Notes: a model not told the origin generated them from the sequence alone. A stretch of 64,000 bases of DNA from Chimaeribacter arupi (GCF_002858805.1 NZ_PJZI01000013.1:1-64000); one strand, 5' to 3'; counted from the first letter of the stretch, positions 44,268 to 51,586 are shown. Made by a program: numbers and translations.

Positions 44268-46149
44268 ACCCTTTTTCCGCCGGAACCGGCGCCTGTTGCA
44301 GCTGCGCCACCGTCTGCTGGTAGAGGGTATCGCTGTGCTTATCCAGCGGGAAACGCACGGTGCCCTGGAAAACCGGCCCGGTGATCGGCTGGATGTCCGG
44401 GTGTGACCCCAGCTTGCCGGAGGCGAGGCAGAGGCCGGAAGGCGGCGACGCCGGCCAGATATGGCCGATGCGGTCGCAGGCGTCTACCCAGACAAACAGC
44501 TCGCCCGGCCGGAAGCCTGCCAGTTGCTGGTTCAGCGGGGCCAGCAGGTAAGTTTCAAACTTCGGCTCAATTTTCTGATTACCGATCTTCAGCACCAGCG
44601 GGTAGGTAAAGGTGCTGCCGGAGAAGGAGAAACGGTGCGCATTGAGATCAACCTGATAGTGGCTGATGCGTTTCGGTACGCCCCACAGCTCAATCAGCGC
44701 CGGTACCCAGGAGGTGATTTTCGCGGCCAGATCCTGCGTGGTGGTGGTCAGGGAGGCGTTAGAGAGCGTGCTGCGGCCAAGACCAATGAAATTGTCACCG
44801 CCCAGCAGATCGAGCACCGTGGCGCCGTTATCCAGCGTGCTGCGCGGCTGGTGGTTCATGCCCTGTAGCGTGCCGCTGCCGTCGAGGATAAAGAACAGGT
44901 CTTTACGGTCATGACGCGTCAGCTGGCTCCATGCGGTGTTGTTCATCGCCAGGTGATCGGAAGAGACCACAATCACCGTGTCTTTGTAGTAAGGCGACTG
45001 CTGGATGCGGCGGATAAAGTTCGCCACCGTCTCCTGATTGCACAGGATGGCGCTCAGGGATTTGTTCTCTTTACCGTTTATCGGGTAACGGTTTTTCCGG
45101 CAACTGCGTGATACGTAGCCGTCCGGGTGGTGGGTATCCACCGTCAGCGCAAACAAGGCAAATGGCTTTCCCTGTTCCGACAGCGTTTCAAACTGCGCAT
45201 AGGCCTGATCCAGCAGGGTGTCGTCATACAGCCCCCAGTCATTGACGTAGGCCGGGTCCTGAAGCTGCGGTTGCAGCTCTTTGCGGCCATAGATCTGATC
45301 AAACCCGTGCGACTTCAAAAACTGCCCTTTGCCGGCAAACGCCAGATCCGCCCCCTGATAGAAGGAGAGGGCGTAGCCGGAGGCTTTCAGAATATCGCCG
45401 AGGCAGATTTTGCCGGGGTAGAAGCCGTCCACTGAACCGGCGGCGTTGCCGTCAAACGGCGCAAACAGCGGAATGCCGCATTGCGAGGCCACCATCCCGG
45501 CGATGGTATATTCCGTGCCCGGTAACTGGCGGGTCTGGCTGAAGTCCAGCGCCTGCTGTTTCACCGCCGCCAGATCCGGCGTCAGGCCGGGGAACGCCTG
45601 CTCATCAAAATAGGTGCGCTCAAAACTCTCGGCGTAGAGGTAGACCAGGTTGCGCTTTTTGCCGCTGATCAGCCGGGACGGGATTTTGTAATAGGTGTAA
45701 AACTCTTCGCCTTTGTCCGCACGCCGCGATTTGATCATGGTGTAAATCTCCCCGGTGGCCGGGGTGATGACCAGGGAGGCGCTGATCAGCGCAAATGCCG
45801 TCAGGCTATAGACCGGGCGGTTTTTCAGGCGCCACGCCCGCAGCAGCACCCACACCACCCCACAAAACAGCAGCACCAGCCCACCGAGCAGCGCCAGCCC
45901 CGGCAGCAGGTATTTGGTCATCCCCGCGCCTTCCAGGTTGCTGGTCAGGGTGTACAGCACCGAATCATTGATGCCGTTGCCGGTAAAGTAGTTGCTGGCG
46001 TAGTAGAGCAGGTTCAGCAGGATAAAGATCAGCGAACTGGCCAGCAGGCAGATCAACCAGAACAGGTTGGTAATCCCCTTGCGCAGGCAAAGGGTGATCG
46101 ACACGGCAAATAACAACAGGGAAAACAACGCAGGGAAGCTGGTTGCCAC
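44266..46149 (-). CDS. opgB: Phosphoglycerol transferase I OpgB (C-terminally short)
   Basis: Transfers phosphoglycerol from phosphatidylglycerol to osmoregulated periplasmic glucans. Several N-terminal membrane helices, then an alkaline-phosphatase/sulfatase-type periplasmic domain with YGRKE, PGTEYTIAGMVASQCGIPLFAPF, LTVDTHHPDGYVSR and VVSSDHLAMNNTAW, all close to E. coli OpgB. The GTG at 46149 (627 residues) is chosen for its GAGGA site and alignment; the frame opens at a GTG at 46170. About 130 C-terminal residues of the 763-residue E. coli protein are missing. Its location beside icd is not the E. coli one. Confidence 0.9.
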   Translation of the reverse strand: MATSFPALFSLLLFAVSITLCLRKGITNLFWLICLLASSLIFILLNLLYYASNYFTGNGINDSVLYTLTSNLEGAGMTKYLLPGLALLGGLVLLFCGVVWVLLRAWRLKNRPVYSLTAFALISASLVITPATGEIYTMIKSRRADKGEEFYTYYKIPSRLISGKKRNLVYLYAESFERTYFDEQAFPGLTPDLAAVKQQALDFSQTRQLPGTEYTIAGMVASQCGIPLFAPFDGNAAGSVDGFYPGKICLGDILKASGYALSFYQGADLAFAGKGQFLKSHGFDQIYGRKELQPQLQDPAYVNDWGLYDDTLLDQAYAQFETLSEQGKPFALFALTVDTHHPDGYVSRSCRKNRYPINGKENKSLSAILCNQETVANFIRRIQQSPYYKDTVIVVSSDHLAMNNTAWSQLTRHDRKDLFFILDGSGTLQGMNHQPRSTLDNGATVLDLLGGDNFIGLGRSTLSNASLTTTTQDLAAKITSWVPALIELWGVPKRISHYQVDLNAHRFSFSGSTFTYPLVLKIGNQKIEPKFETYLLAPLNQQLAGFRPGELFVWVDACDRIGHIWPASPPSGLCLASGKLGSHPDIQPITGPVFQGTVRFPLDKHSDTLYQQTVAQLQQAPVPAEKG

Positions 46150-46468
46150 AGGGCATATCCTCACATTCACCGGGGCCGACAGGGCCGCAAAAGAAGAAAA
46201 AGCAGAAAAGGGGAGTTTGTTGCTGTTAAAAACGATATTACACGGCGTTAAGAGTGTAGAACCAGACCGGTCAGCATTTTATGAGGGGTGTCTCAATTAT
46301 TATGACATTTTTGTTTAGCTTTTATTTAGGTTGCACCACCGGGGCAGCGGCAAAAGGGACGTAAATAAAAGCGGCCGGGCATAAGAAGTTGATAACGAAA
46401 GAGAGTGGCGGGCAGTGTCCCTGGGGCGGTATGCTGGGCGGCAATCCCCCTTTTTATGGAATAACATC
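46150..46468. other. Divergent intergenic region opgB / bsmA-like
   Basis: 319 bases without a gene. It holds AT-rich sequence with a TATGAC/TATTTA-rich block at 46300-46330 and another AT-rich stretch at 46360-46380, where divergent promoters are likely. No operator could be assigned with confidence. Confidence 0.4.
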
Positions 46469-46777
46469 ATGACACTTATGAAGATTGGTTTGCCTGCCCT
46501 GTTGGCGCTTTGCCTGAGCGCCTGTAGCCTGACCGAAAGCGCGCCGCTGGGTACCCTGTCACCGGGCGCACATGCGCAGGAGATCCGCCGCGACCAAACC
46601 GCCAACCTGACGCAGGTCGGCACGGCGTCGGTCACGGTATACGGCAACCCAATGAATGCCGCCGAACTCATTCAGAAAAAAGCGGATGCGATGGGTGCGC
46701 ATTACTATTTTGTGACCAACGTAGAGCCGACCCAGGTACCCAACCAGTGGATCTCGCAAGCGATTCTCTACCGCTGA
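46469..46777 (+). CDS. bsmA: BsmA-like lipoprotein (biofilm/peroxide resistance family)
   Basis: 102-residue lipoprotein: signal MTLMKIGLPALLALCLSAC with the lipidated cysteine at residue 19, then a DUF1471 (BhsA/YdgH-like) domain. HAQEIRRDQT near the start and QWISQAILYR at the end match the E. coli biofilm peroxide resistance protein BsmA (YjfO). Likely outer-membrane or periplasmic. Role in stress or biofilm is inferred from the family only. A weak GGA ribosome-binding site lies before the ATG. Confidence 0.8.
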   Translation: MTLMKIGLPALLALCLSACSLTESAPLGTLSPGAHAQEIRRDQTANLTQVGTASVTVYGNPMNAAELIQKKADAMGAHYYFVTNVEPTQVPNQWISQAILYR

Positions 46778-46883
46778 GGGAAGCACGGCCGGTTTCTGCC
46801 TGCTGAGCAGGGGGGCAGATTGGCGGCAAAGCGGAAAAATATCATCTATCCTTATGAAGTTACCTATAAAAAGGAGAAAGATG

Positions 46884-47183
46884 ATGAGAACGGATGTGCA
46901 GTTTTCTACCCAACACCCGGCGGGCGCCCACAGGGTCATTGTGGGTGATATCGTGCGGCTGGAAACCCACGGATTGGATCACGTCTACCTGCTGGACGTG
47001 ATGCTGGCCCGCCGTGAAGGCGAGACGCTGATCGGCAATGTGGTGGTGGTCTCCCCGGCGGCAGACATCCCTTTCGACCACTGGGAGCTGAAACAGGGTG
47101 AGGAAGTGGCCTTCCACCAGCGCAATATTATTCCCGCCGATCAGGATGCGGATGAGGTCGATTCACGGGATGAACAACGTTGA
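46884..47183 (+). CDS. Hypothetical protein, about 99 residues
   Basis: Not recognised. Acidic soluble protein without signal peptide or membrane segment; beta-rich pattern (RVIVGDIVRLETHGLDHVYLLDVM, GNVVVVSPA) and an acidic C-terminal tail (ADQDADEVDSRDEQR). Strong AAGGAGAAAG site; ATGs at 46881 and 46884 are both possible, the second having better spacing. It stands between the BsmA-like gene and the Pmp3 gene in the same orientation, ending at a large inverted repeat. Confidence 0.6.
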   Translation: MRTDVQFSTQHPAGAHRVIVGDIVRLETHGLDHVYLLDVMLARREGETLIGNVVVVSPAADIPFDHWELKQGEEVAFHQRNIIPADQDADEVDSRDEQR

Positions 47184-47190
47184 CCGGGCA

Positions 47191-47224
47191 GGGCAGGCAC
47201 AGGCGTTGCCCGCCGTGCCTGCCC
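47191..47224 (+). other. Perfect 10-base inverted repeat
   Basis: GGGCAGGCAC and GTGCCTGCCC separated by 14 bases, right after the 46884 gene. There is no T run, so Rho-independent termination is doubtful. Confidence 0.6.
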
Positions 47225-47244
47225 GCCGTACCGGATGATGGTTT

Positions 47245-47280
47245 GTAAAATTTTGTATAGCCTTGAATAATCAGCATAAT
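47245..47280 (+). promoter_or_regulatory. CpxR-like box and promoter of the Pmp3 gene
   Basis: GTAAA-N5-GTATA (47245-47259), nine of ten positions of the CpxR consensus GTAAA-N5-GTAAA, overlapping a -35 TTGTAT; CATAAT follows after 16 bases as -10 (47275-47280). Confidence 0.5.
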
Positions 47281-47322
47281 CGTCTAGAGTTAATAGAACA
47301 GACGACAATAAGGAGAGACTAT

Positions 47323-47481
47323 ATGGATCTGATACGTATCATTATTGCCATCATTTTACCGCCGCTGGGTGTGTTTATGCAGGTCGGTTTTGGTGGGGCA
47401 TTCTGGCTCAACATCCTGCTGACGCTGCTGGGTTACATCCCTGGTATCATTCACGCCATCTGGATCATTGCCCGCCGTTAA
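47323..47481 (+). CDS. Pmp3/YqaE-family small membrane protein
   Basis: 52-residue hydrophobic protein with two membrane helices and the family pattern IIAIILPPLGVFMQVG near residues 6-21 and NILLTLLGYIPGIIHAIWII. Members (E. coli YqaE, yeast Pmp3) affect membrane potential and ion tolerance. AAGGAGAG precedes the ATG at 47323; the longer in-frame ORF from 47263 overlaps the promoter. Envelope-stress control is suggested by the CpxR-like box. Confidence 0.9.
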   Translation: MDLIRIIIAIILPPLGVFMQVGFGGAFWLNILLTLLGYIPGIIHAIWIIARR

Positions 47482-47535
47482 GCCGCCCCGCTGCGGTTCC
47501 TCTGCTAAACTTACGTAAGTCATCGCGCTTCATGG

Positions 47536-47558
47536 CCTGCGGGTGTTCTGCCCGCAGG
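47536..47558 (+). other. Inverted repeat in front of the 47601 gene
   Basis: Perfect 8-base arms CCTGCGGG/CCCGCAGG around a seven-base loop, between the Pmp3 gene and the next one. It may be a leader hairpin or a weak terminator. Confidence 0.5.
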
Positions 47559-47600
47559 CGACGTCTTCGCGGCGATGGCACCTTTCAGAGGGAGAGTGTC

Positions 47601-47900
47601 ATGGAAAATCATGCTTCGCTTGAAGAACTGACAGCCCGTATTGAGGTCCTGGAACAGCGCGAAAAAAACCTGACCTACGCCTCACATGCCTATCAGGCCA
47701 TTATTACCACCCTGCTCGGCGCCGTTGACAAACCCACCCGTGACAAAGTGATTGCCCTGGTTGAACAGGCGCATGAGCTGGCGTTTAACCGGGCGGTGAA
47801 TCAGGGAAACATCCGGCAGACCACGATGATCAAAGGGGCGGATGAGGTAGCCCAGCGGATGTTTATTTTCGCCCAGCGCGACCGGCACGACAGCGACTGA
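47601..47900 (+). CDS. Hypothetical protein, 99 residues
   Basis: Not recognised. Starts MENHASLEELTARIEVLEQREKN, an N-terminal coiled-coil-like helix, then TTLLGAVDKPTRDKVIALVEQ and a C-terminal FAQRDRHDSD. No signal or membrane segment; cytoplasmic and helical. GAGGGAGAG precedes the ATG at 47601; the frame is open further upstream but runs through the hairpin. General layout resembles other small enterobacterial DUF proteins, without a firm match. Confidence 0.7.
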   Translation: MENHASLEELTARIEVLEQREKNLTYASHAYQAIITTLLGAVDKPTRDKVIALVEQAHELAFNRAVNQGNIRQTTMIKGADEVAQRMFIFAQRDRHDSD

Positions 47901-48032
47901 GCGGCCGGTATAAACAGGGATTGCCGCCGCCCCGGCTGGATGTTACAAAGCGGGTGCCAGAATAATGGCGTGTTTGTGTGTCCGGAAAGCCCGCCACGGT
48001 GGCGCGGCTCACAGAGGGGCGTCTGATTATCA

Positions 48033-48431
48033 ATGAATACCTTTATCCTGTTGTACCAGGTTATCCGCCAGGCCACGCTGGCTGCCTTACCACAAGCCCA
48101 CGATCTTAACCCCCAACAGACGCTTAACCGCGCGCTGGCAGAAGGGCTGTTGGGCGAGGCGCGCCGTGACTGGCATATTGAGCGGTTGAGCAATAAAGAG
48201 GATGAACCCAGCAGCATTTTCGTGACGGAGCCGGTCTATGAGTATTATTTCTGCCACGGGGCGGAAAACCGGCGCATCCCGCAGGAAGAAGCGGATGCCA
48301 GGGCATTGATGGATGATTTTGACGCGATGGTGCGCTGGATGATCATCAACGACTATCTCTTTCTGGATGGGCAGCATTATGTGGTGCTGGAGAAGTGCCT
48401 GAAAACCGCAGAACTGACGATTGCTGACTAA
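48033..48431 (+). CDS. Hypothetical protein, 132 residues
   Basis: Not recognised. Soluble, no signal. Features: RRDWHIERLSNKEDEPSSIFV, an aromatic YEYYFCHG motif, and a helical end MDDFDAMVRWMIINDYLFLDGQHYVVLEKCLKTAEL. Preceded by CAGAGGGG. Its stop codon lies inside a 15-base tandem duplication (48425-48454), so the C-terminus may have been remodelled recently. No neighbour gives a functional hint. Confidence 0.6.
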   Translation: MNTFILLYQVIRQATLAALPQAHDLNPQQTLNRALAEGLLGEARRDWHIERLSNKEDEPSSIFVTEPVYEYYFCHGAENRRIPQEEADARALMDDFDAMVRWMIINDYLFLDGQHYVVLEKCLKTAELTIAD

Positions 48432-48454
48432 GTGGGTACTGATTAAGTGGGTGC
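48425..48454 (+). repeat. Tandem 15-base duplication at a stop codon
   Basis: Two copies, TGACTAAGTGGGTAC and TGATTAAGTGGGTGC, differ at two positions, and a partial third (TGACC) follows. The first copy carries the stop codon of the 48033 gene. Confidence 0.75.
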
Positions 48455-48501
48455 TGACCAGGCGGGCAGCCGGGCCGGCGGCACCGCACGGTTAACCGGC
48501 G

Positions 48502-48720
48502 TCAATTGACCCGGTTTTTGTCTTTGAGCATATTGATGGCCGCCCCGAGCATGATACGCCGTTGGGTATCCGGGGTGGCCCGCAACTGATGCCCCAGCAG
48601 CTCAATCAGCGCATCCGTGCTCAGCGGGCGCGCCTGATGGCGCAACGTAATGACCCCCTCGCCGATAATACGTGCCACCTCATCCCATAACGGTTGAATC
48701 TCTTGTTCCGAGAACTTCAT
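48502..48720 (-). CDS. Hypothetical small protein, 72 residues
   Basis: Helical, no signal or membrane segment: EVARIIGEGVITLRHQARPLSTDALIELLGHQL, then RRIMLGAAINMLKDKNRV. The layout (two amphipathic helices with a G-x-L break) loosely recalls the YmgB/AriR/YcgZ connector proteins of E. coli, but I cannot claim homology. GGGGTGAAGT precedes the ATG. It converges with the 48033 gene. Confidence 0.6.
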   Translation of the reverse strand: MKFSEQEIQPLWDEVARIIGEGVITLRHQARPLSTDALIELLGHQLRATPDTQRRIMLGAAINMLKDKNRVN

Positions 48721-48822
48721 ACTTCACCCCGGTATGTGCAAATTATCATCAATCTAGCATCTGAGGATCGTCAGGCAACCTTTATCGCCCTTCAGCCGGA
48801 AATTTCCCAGGGCGTTTCCCGC

Positions 48823-49014
48823 TCAGAAATCCGCACGCTCCTCTGCCGGCACGCCATAGCCGTCAATAAAATCCTCTATCGGGTAGCAGGCGGCATGGCG
48901 CAGCCGCTGCTCATCCATTGATGCCAGGCACTGTTGTTCCGTATTGAACGCATCAATCACCAGGTCATCACATCCACCGCCCAGGTAGCAAATCGACAAA
49001 ATCAGGGCATACAT
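48823..49014 (-). CDS. yebW: YebW-like DUF1482 protein
   Basis: 63-residue protein MYALILSICYLGGGCDDLVID..., matching E. coli YebW (63 residues) along its length: NTEQQCLASMDEQRLRH, ACYPIEDFIDGYG and the terminal ADF. Function unknown. A short hydrophobic N-terminus and conserved cysteines are present. The ATG at 49014 is preferred over 49023, which lies only one base from AGGA. In E. coli yebW belongs to the 41-minute region, like the following genes. Confidence 0.85.
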   Translation of the reverse strand: MYALILSICYLGGGCDDLVIDAFNTEQQCLASMDEQRLRHAACYPIEDFIDGYGVPAEERADF

Positions 49015-49361
49015 CGTCAGCATATCCTTTTGGTCAACACCGGCTTACCGGAAGCGGCCGGCAACACCTTCCCCTCAGTCAAGCATAGCCGCTCAACGCC
49101 ATCCCGGCGCGGTGCAGCCTGTGCGCTGCCACGGCGCATTGCCCTGAAACAGGACAGGGCTGTTACACCGGCGACAGTGCGGCAGGTAAACATGCACAGT
49201 AAAATGCCGGGATTGTGACACAGCCAACATTTCGGAAAATAGCCAGCGGCTATCACAACAATTATCCGATAAATCATCAGCAGACTTAAGATTATGGTGT
49301 AAGATTAATCTTAATCTCCCAGGAGATACTTTCATAACACAGTTGTCGATGCGAGGTCGTT
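49015..49361. other. Intergenic region between yebW-like gene and the small membrane peptide
   Basis: 347 bases. The left part (49020-49230) has only short overlapping ORFs without ribosome-binding sites. The right part is AT-rich and carries the RcsAB-like palindrome. Confidence 0.4.
49300..49332 (+). promoter_or_regulatory. RcsAB-like box and candidate promoter
   Basis: Perfect 14-base palindrome TAAGATTAATCTTA (49300-49313), eleven of fourteen positions of the RcsAB box (TAAGAATATTCCTA), with a further TAAGATTA copy at 49287-49294. TACTTT at 49327-49332 could be the -10, predicting a 5' end about 23 bases before the ATG at 49362. Confidence 0.45.
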
Positions 49362-49460
49362 ATGCACTATATGATTCAATCACCTTTGTCGTATGTTTTG
49401 GCCGGTTGTGTTGCTTTTTGGTGCACGGTGGCGTGGCTGGTTCTTTCTGTAGCAAACTAA
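49362..49460 (+). CDS. Small membrane peptide, 32 residues
   Basis: MHYMIQSPLSYVLAGCVAFW followed by CTVAWLVLSVAN: a single membrane helix covering most of the peptide. GAGG lies six bases before the ATG, and a strong terminator starts 27 bases after the stop, so the unit looks like a real one-gene transcript. Not recognised among named enterobacterial small proteins. An alternative 40-residue frame from 49349 overlaps it but has no ribosome-binding site. Confidence 0.55.
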   Translation: MHYMIQSPLSYVLAGCVAFWCTVAWLVLSVAN

Positions 49461-49487
49461 TCCTCACATGAAACTGATGGTTCCTGG

Positions 49488-49516
49488 AAACCCGCTGCGG
49501 CGGGTTTTCTGTTTTC
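49488..49516 (+). terminator. Terminator of the small membrane peptide gene
   Basis: AAACCCGC/GCGGGTTT stem with a TGCG loop and a T-rich tail. Confidence 0.75.
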
Positions 49517-49603
49517 TGCCCGGCGTAAACGCATGGTATGCTTGCCGCCGCCACGCACATTGCGGGTGGTAAACAGAGCAACTGATTAAAACAGAGGTAA
49601 CCC

Positions 49604-49846
49604 ATGTCAGACCTATTGACGCAGGATCAGGAGCTGGTCTCTGACCTGGTCGCCTGCCAGCTGGTGATTAAACAGATTCTGGATGTGATTGATGTGATCG
49701 CCCCGGCTGAGGTGCGCGATAAGATGTCACACCAGCTGAAAAGCATCGATTTTGACCGCCACCCGGCGGGCGCGGATGCGGTCACCAAGCGGGCAGTGCA
49801 GAAAGCCATCGCGCTGATTGACCTGAAGTTCACCGCTGCTGAATAA
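49604..49846 (+). CDS. Conserved small DUF protein, 80 residues
   Basis: Helical cytoplasmic protein [20 protein letters not shown]... with [18 protein letters not shown] and [17 protein letters not shown]. It resembles a small uncharacterised enterobacterial family (DUF2766-type, from memory); function unknown. GAGGTAACCC precedes the ATG and a terminator starts two bases after the stop, so it is an independent transcript. Confidence 0.75.
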   Translation: MSDLLTQDQELVSDLVACQLVIKQILDVIDVIAPAEVRDKMSHQLKSIDFDRHPAGADAVTKRAVQKAIALIDLKFTAAE

Positions 49847-49847
49847 G

Positions 49848-49873
49848 AAAAACCCGCCGCGGCGGGTTTTTTT
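49848..49873. terminator. Bidirectional terminator between the DUF gene and yobH
   Basis: A-run, stem AACCCGCC/GGCGGGTT with a two-base loop, T7. It serves both convergent genes. Confidence 0.85.
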
Positions 49874-49879
49874 ACGCGC

Positions 49880-50107
49880 TTACTCCACCACGTCCACCGC
49901 TTTTTTCAGCAAGGGACACTGGCTCACCCCGACGATGCCGCTGTCAGAATGCAGGAACTGCGCGCTGACTACGCCCCGCGCCGTGAGATAGCGGCAATGC
50001 AGGCCCAGCCCGGCCGCGTTTTTCTCACTGCCGGCCAGCACCCCGTAGCCGGAAAACAGAAACACCACGTAAAGTACCGCGATGGCTGCCAATCCCTTAA
50101 ACCGCAT
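49880..50107 (-). CDS. yobH: YobH family protein
   Basis: 75-residue protein with an N-terminal membrane helix or signal (MRFKGLAAIAVLYVVFLFSGYGVLAG) and a periplasmic part AAGLGLHCRYLTARGVVSAQ...GVSQCPLL, clearly the E. coli YobH pattern including both cysteines. Function unknown. The start at 50107 has GGGGGAG upstream; the open frame beyond it enters the mgrB control region. Divergent from mgrB exactly as in E. coli. Confidence 0.88.
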   Translation of the reverse strand: MRFKGLAAIAVLYVVFLFSGYGVLAGSEKNAAGLGLHCRYLTARGVVSAQFLHSDSGIVGVSQCPLLKKAVDVVE

Positions 50108-50221
50108 ATTATCTCCCCCGGTAAAACGGCCCACTGCGGGCACCGGGCTCGACTCTACCGGCTGCCCCGGCGGCAAAAAAGGGCAACATTCTGAAAAAAA
50201 ATCCCCGGCCAATGCGGGTTC

Positions 50222-50256
50222 AGTTACACCCCGGTTTAAGGTAGGGTGCGTAGCAT
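50222..50256 (+). promoter_or_regulatory. PhoP box and -10 of mgrB
   Basis: AGTTAC-ACCCC-GGTTTA (50222-50238): a PhoP direct repeat with a perfect second half and a degenerate first half, followed after exactly 12 bases by TAGCAT (50251-50256). This spacing is typical of PhoP-activated promoters. Confidence 0.65.
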
Positions 50257-50293
50257 ACGCCATTATCTCAGTGGTCTTGAGGCAGACATCACG

Positions 50294-50437
50294 GTGAAAT
50301 GTAAAGTAGTGGCCACCGCAGCCGGCATCGGTGTGGTGTGCGTCGCGCTGTATCTGCTGGCCCTGAACAGTTACTGCGACCAGGGGGGGAACTTCACCCT
50401 CGGCATGTGTGCTGTCACCGCCTTTATCCCCTGGTAG
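50294..50437 (+). CDS. mgrB: PhoQ inhibitor MgrB
   Basis: 47-residue inner-membrane peptide that binds PhoQ and lowers its kinase output; its loss causes colistin resistance in Klebsiella. One N-terminal helix (about residues 5-25), then the periplasmic CDQGGNFTLGMCAVTAFIPW, keeping both functional cysteines (28 and 39) and the FIPW end of E. coli MgrB. GTG start, equal in length to E. coli. Extra cysteines at positions 3 and 16 are unusual. PhoQ is encoded 13 kb upstream in this window. Confidence 0.93.
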   Translation: MKCKVVATAAGIGVVCVALYLLALNSYCDQGGNFTLGMCAVTAFIPW

Positions 50438-50511
50438 GGCAGTGCTGCTGTTCAGTGCTGCCCGCCGGATGGTAGGATAAGAGCCTGGTTATTTTGCTGG
50501 CAGGACAGGCA

Positions 50512-50778
50512 ATGTTTGATTTTTTATTAGGTTCGTCGGGCGTGGTATCGCTGGCGGTATCACTGTTAAGCGCCTTATTGCTGCTGGTGGTCTGGTTTAA
50601 GGTAAACCGTGCCAGCGTCAGGGCCAATGAGCAGATCCGGCTGTTAACGGAGATTGCTGAACAGCAACGCCGTCAGACGGAGCTGCTGGCGCGGCTGGCC
50701 GACGGCGATGCAGCGCATGATACGCCCGCCCAGGAAGAAGAAATACTTCAGTTCAAAGGTTTTGTGCCGGAACGTTAA
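50512..50778 (+). CDS. yebO: YebO family membrane protein
   Basis: 88 residues: one membrane helix (GVVSLAVSLLSALLLLVVWF), the NRASVRANEQIRLLTEIAEQ coiled-coil segment with QQRRQTELLARL, and an acidic tail. Clear similarity to E. coli YebO (NRASSRTNEQIELL). Function unknown. The ATG at 50512 lies two codons after a hydrophobic-free extension whose earlier ATG (50494) is less likely. It follows mgrB, as in E. coli. Confidence 0.85.
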   Translation: MFDFLLGSSGVVSLAVSLLSALLLLVVWFKVNRASVRANEQIRLLTEIAEQQRRQTELLARLADGDAAHDTPAQEEEILQFKGFVPER

Positions 50779-50912
50779 CCCGTCTGCGGAGCAGGGATCC
50801 CTTTGCCTGTTCCGCTGATTACCCGCCCGTTTCCCCCCGCCATGCGCTGTCATAAAAGTGACGTAATGCCGCCGTAAGCTGAAGCCACTCTTTAACAGGG
50901 CGAGGCTTCCCA

Positions 50913-51227
50913 ATGATTGACTGGTCTGAAGAACATGATAGCGATATTAATCGCACCATCGCTGAGTTAACCGGCGAAAATCCGGATAAGTGGTACCCGT
51001 ACGGCGGCATGAAAGGCAAGGATTACTGCAATAACCCGGCCGATGCCTGGCCGATCATCTGCCATTACCGCATCAACCTGCGTTTCCCCGCCGATAACCC
51101 CGGCCAGCAATGGATCGCGTGCATCACCAATCCCGCCGGCGAATGGCTGGCCTACAATACCTGCCCGTTGCGGGCCGCAATGGAGTGTTTTTTACTCAGT
51201 CAGATGCCGATGCTGCAAGGCGCCTGA
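50913..51227 (+). CDS. NinX-like DUF2591 protein (phage type)
   Basis: 104 residues. DINRTIAELTG near the start, KDYCNNPADAWPIICHYRINL in the middle and PLRAAMECFLLSQM at the end fit the lambdoid phage NinX / DUF2591 pattern. Cytoplasmic; function unknown even in phages. GAGG lies before the ATG. No integrase, attachment site or other phage gene is nearby, so this is either a domesticated cargo gene or a prophage remnant between yebO and yobF. Confidence 0.7.
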   Translation: MIDWSEEHDSDINRTIAELTGENPDKWYPYGGMKGKDYCNNPADAWPIICHYRINLRFPADNPGQQWIACITNPAGEWLAYNTCPLRAAMECFLLSQMPMLQGA

Positions 51228-51323
51228 AATTAAGCTATATAAATAGGGTGAGCTAAAAAGTCAGACCTTTCAACTGATTAATGTTTCTTCATTGTGACAG
51301 TATTGTCTAAGGCGGAGTCCATT

Positions 51324-51563
51324 ATGAAGCGCATCATTAAAGGCGATAAAAATCTCTCCCATCTGGTCGTGGCGCATGCCGCCATCGACAGTCATGAAAA
51401 AGCCTACGGCCGGCGCCGACAGGGCTGGCCTTCTACTTACCTGGTGAATTACAAAGGGGCCCGTGTGGCCGTTGAAGTGGTGACGCGGCGGCAGTCCTAT
51501 GTGGCTACCGTGATGGCGGGTGCGCGCAATCTCAGCAAGTTGTGCGGCATGGCCGCTGCCTGA
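51324..51563 (+). CDS. Small basic protein, 79 residues (DUF4060-like)
   Basis: MKRIIKGDKNLSHLVVAHAA, then RQGWPSTYLVNYKGARVAVE and VTRRQSYVATVMAGARNLSKL. Basic, soluble and beta-rich; the pattern resembles the small DUF4060 family found in enterobacteria and phages (from memory, moderate certainty). GGCGGAG precedes the ATG at 51324 and a strong terminator follows 24 bases after the stop, so it is a single-gene unit. DNA or RNA binding is possible given the charge but not shown. Confidence 0.7.
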   Translation: MKRIIKGDKNLSHLVVAHAAIDSHEKAYGRRRQGWPSTYLVNYKGARVAVEVVTRRQSYVATVMAGARNLSKLCGMAAA

Positions 51564-51586
51564 GACGCCCGCACCCTGATAATGAT

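Noticed and set aside
46312-46328. PhoP-like repeat TGTTTA-GCTTT-TATTTA near bsmA
   Set aside because: One mismatch in an AT-rich stretch, and no -10 element at the required 11-12 base distance in either orientation.
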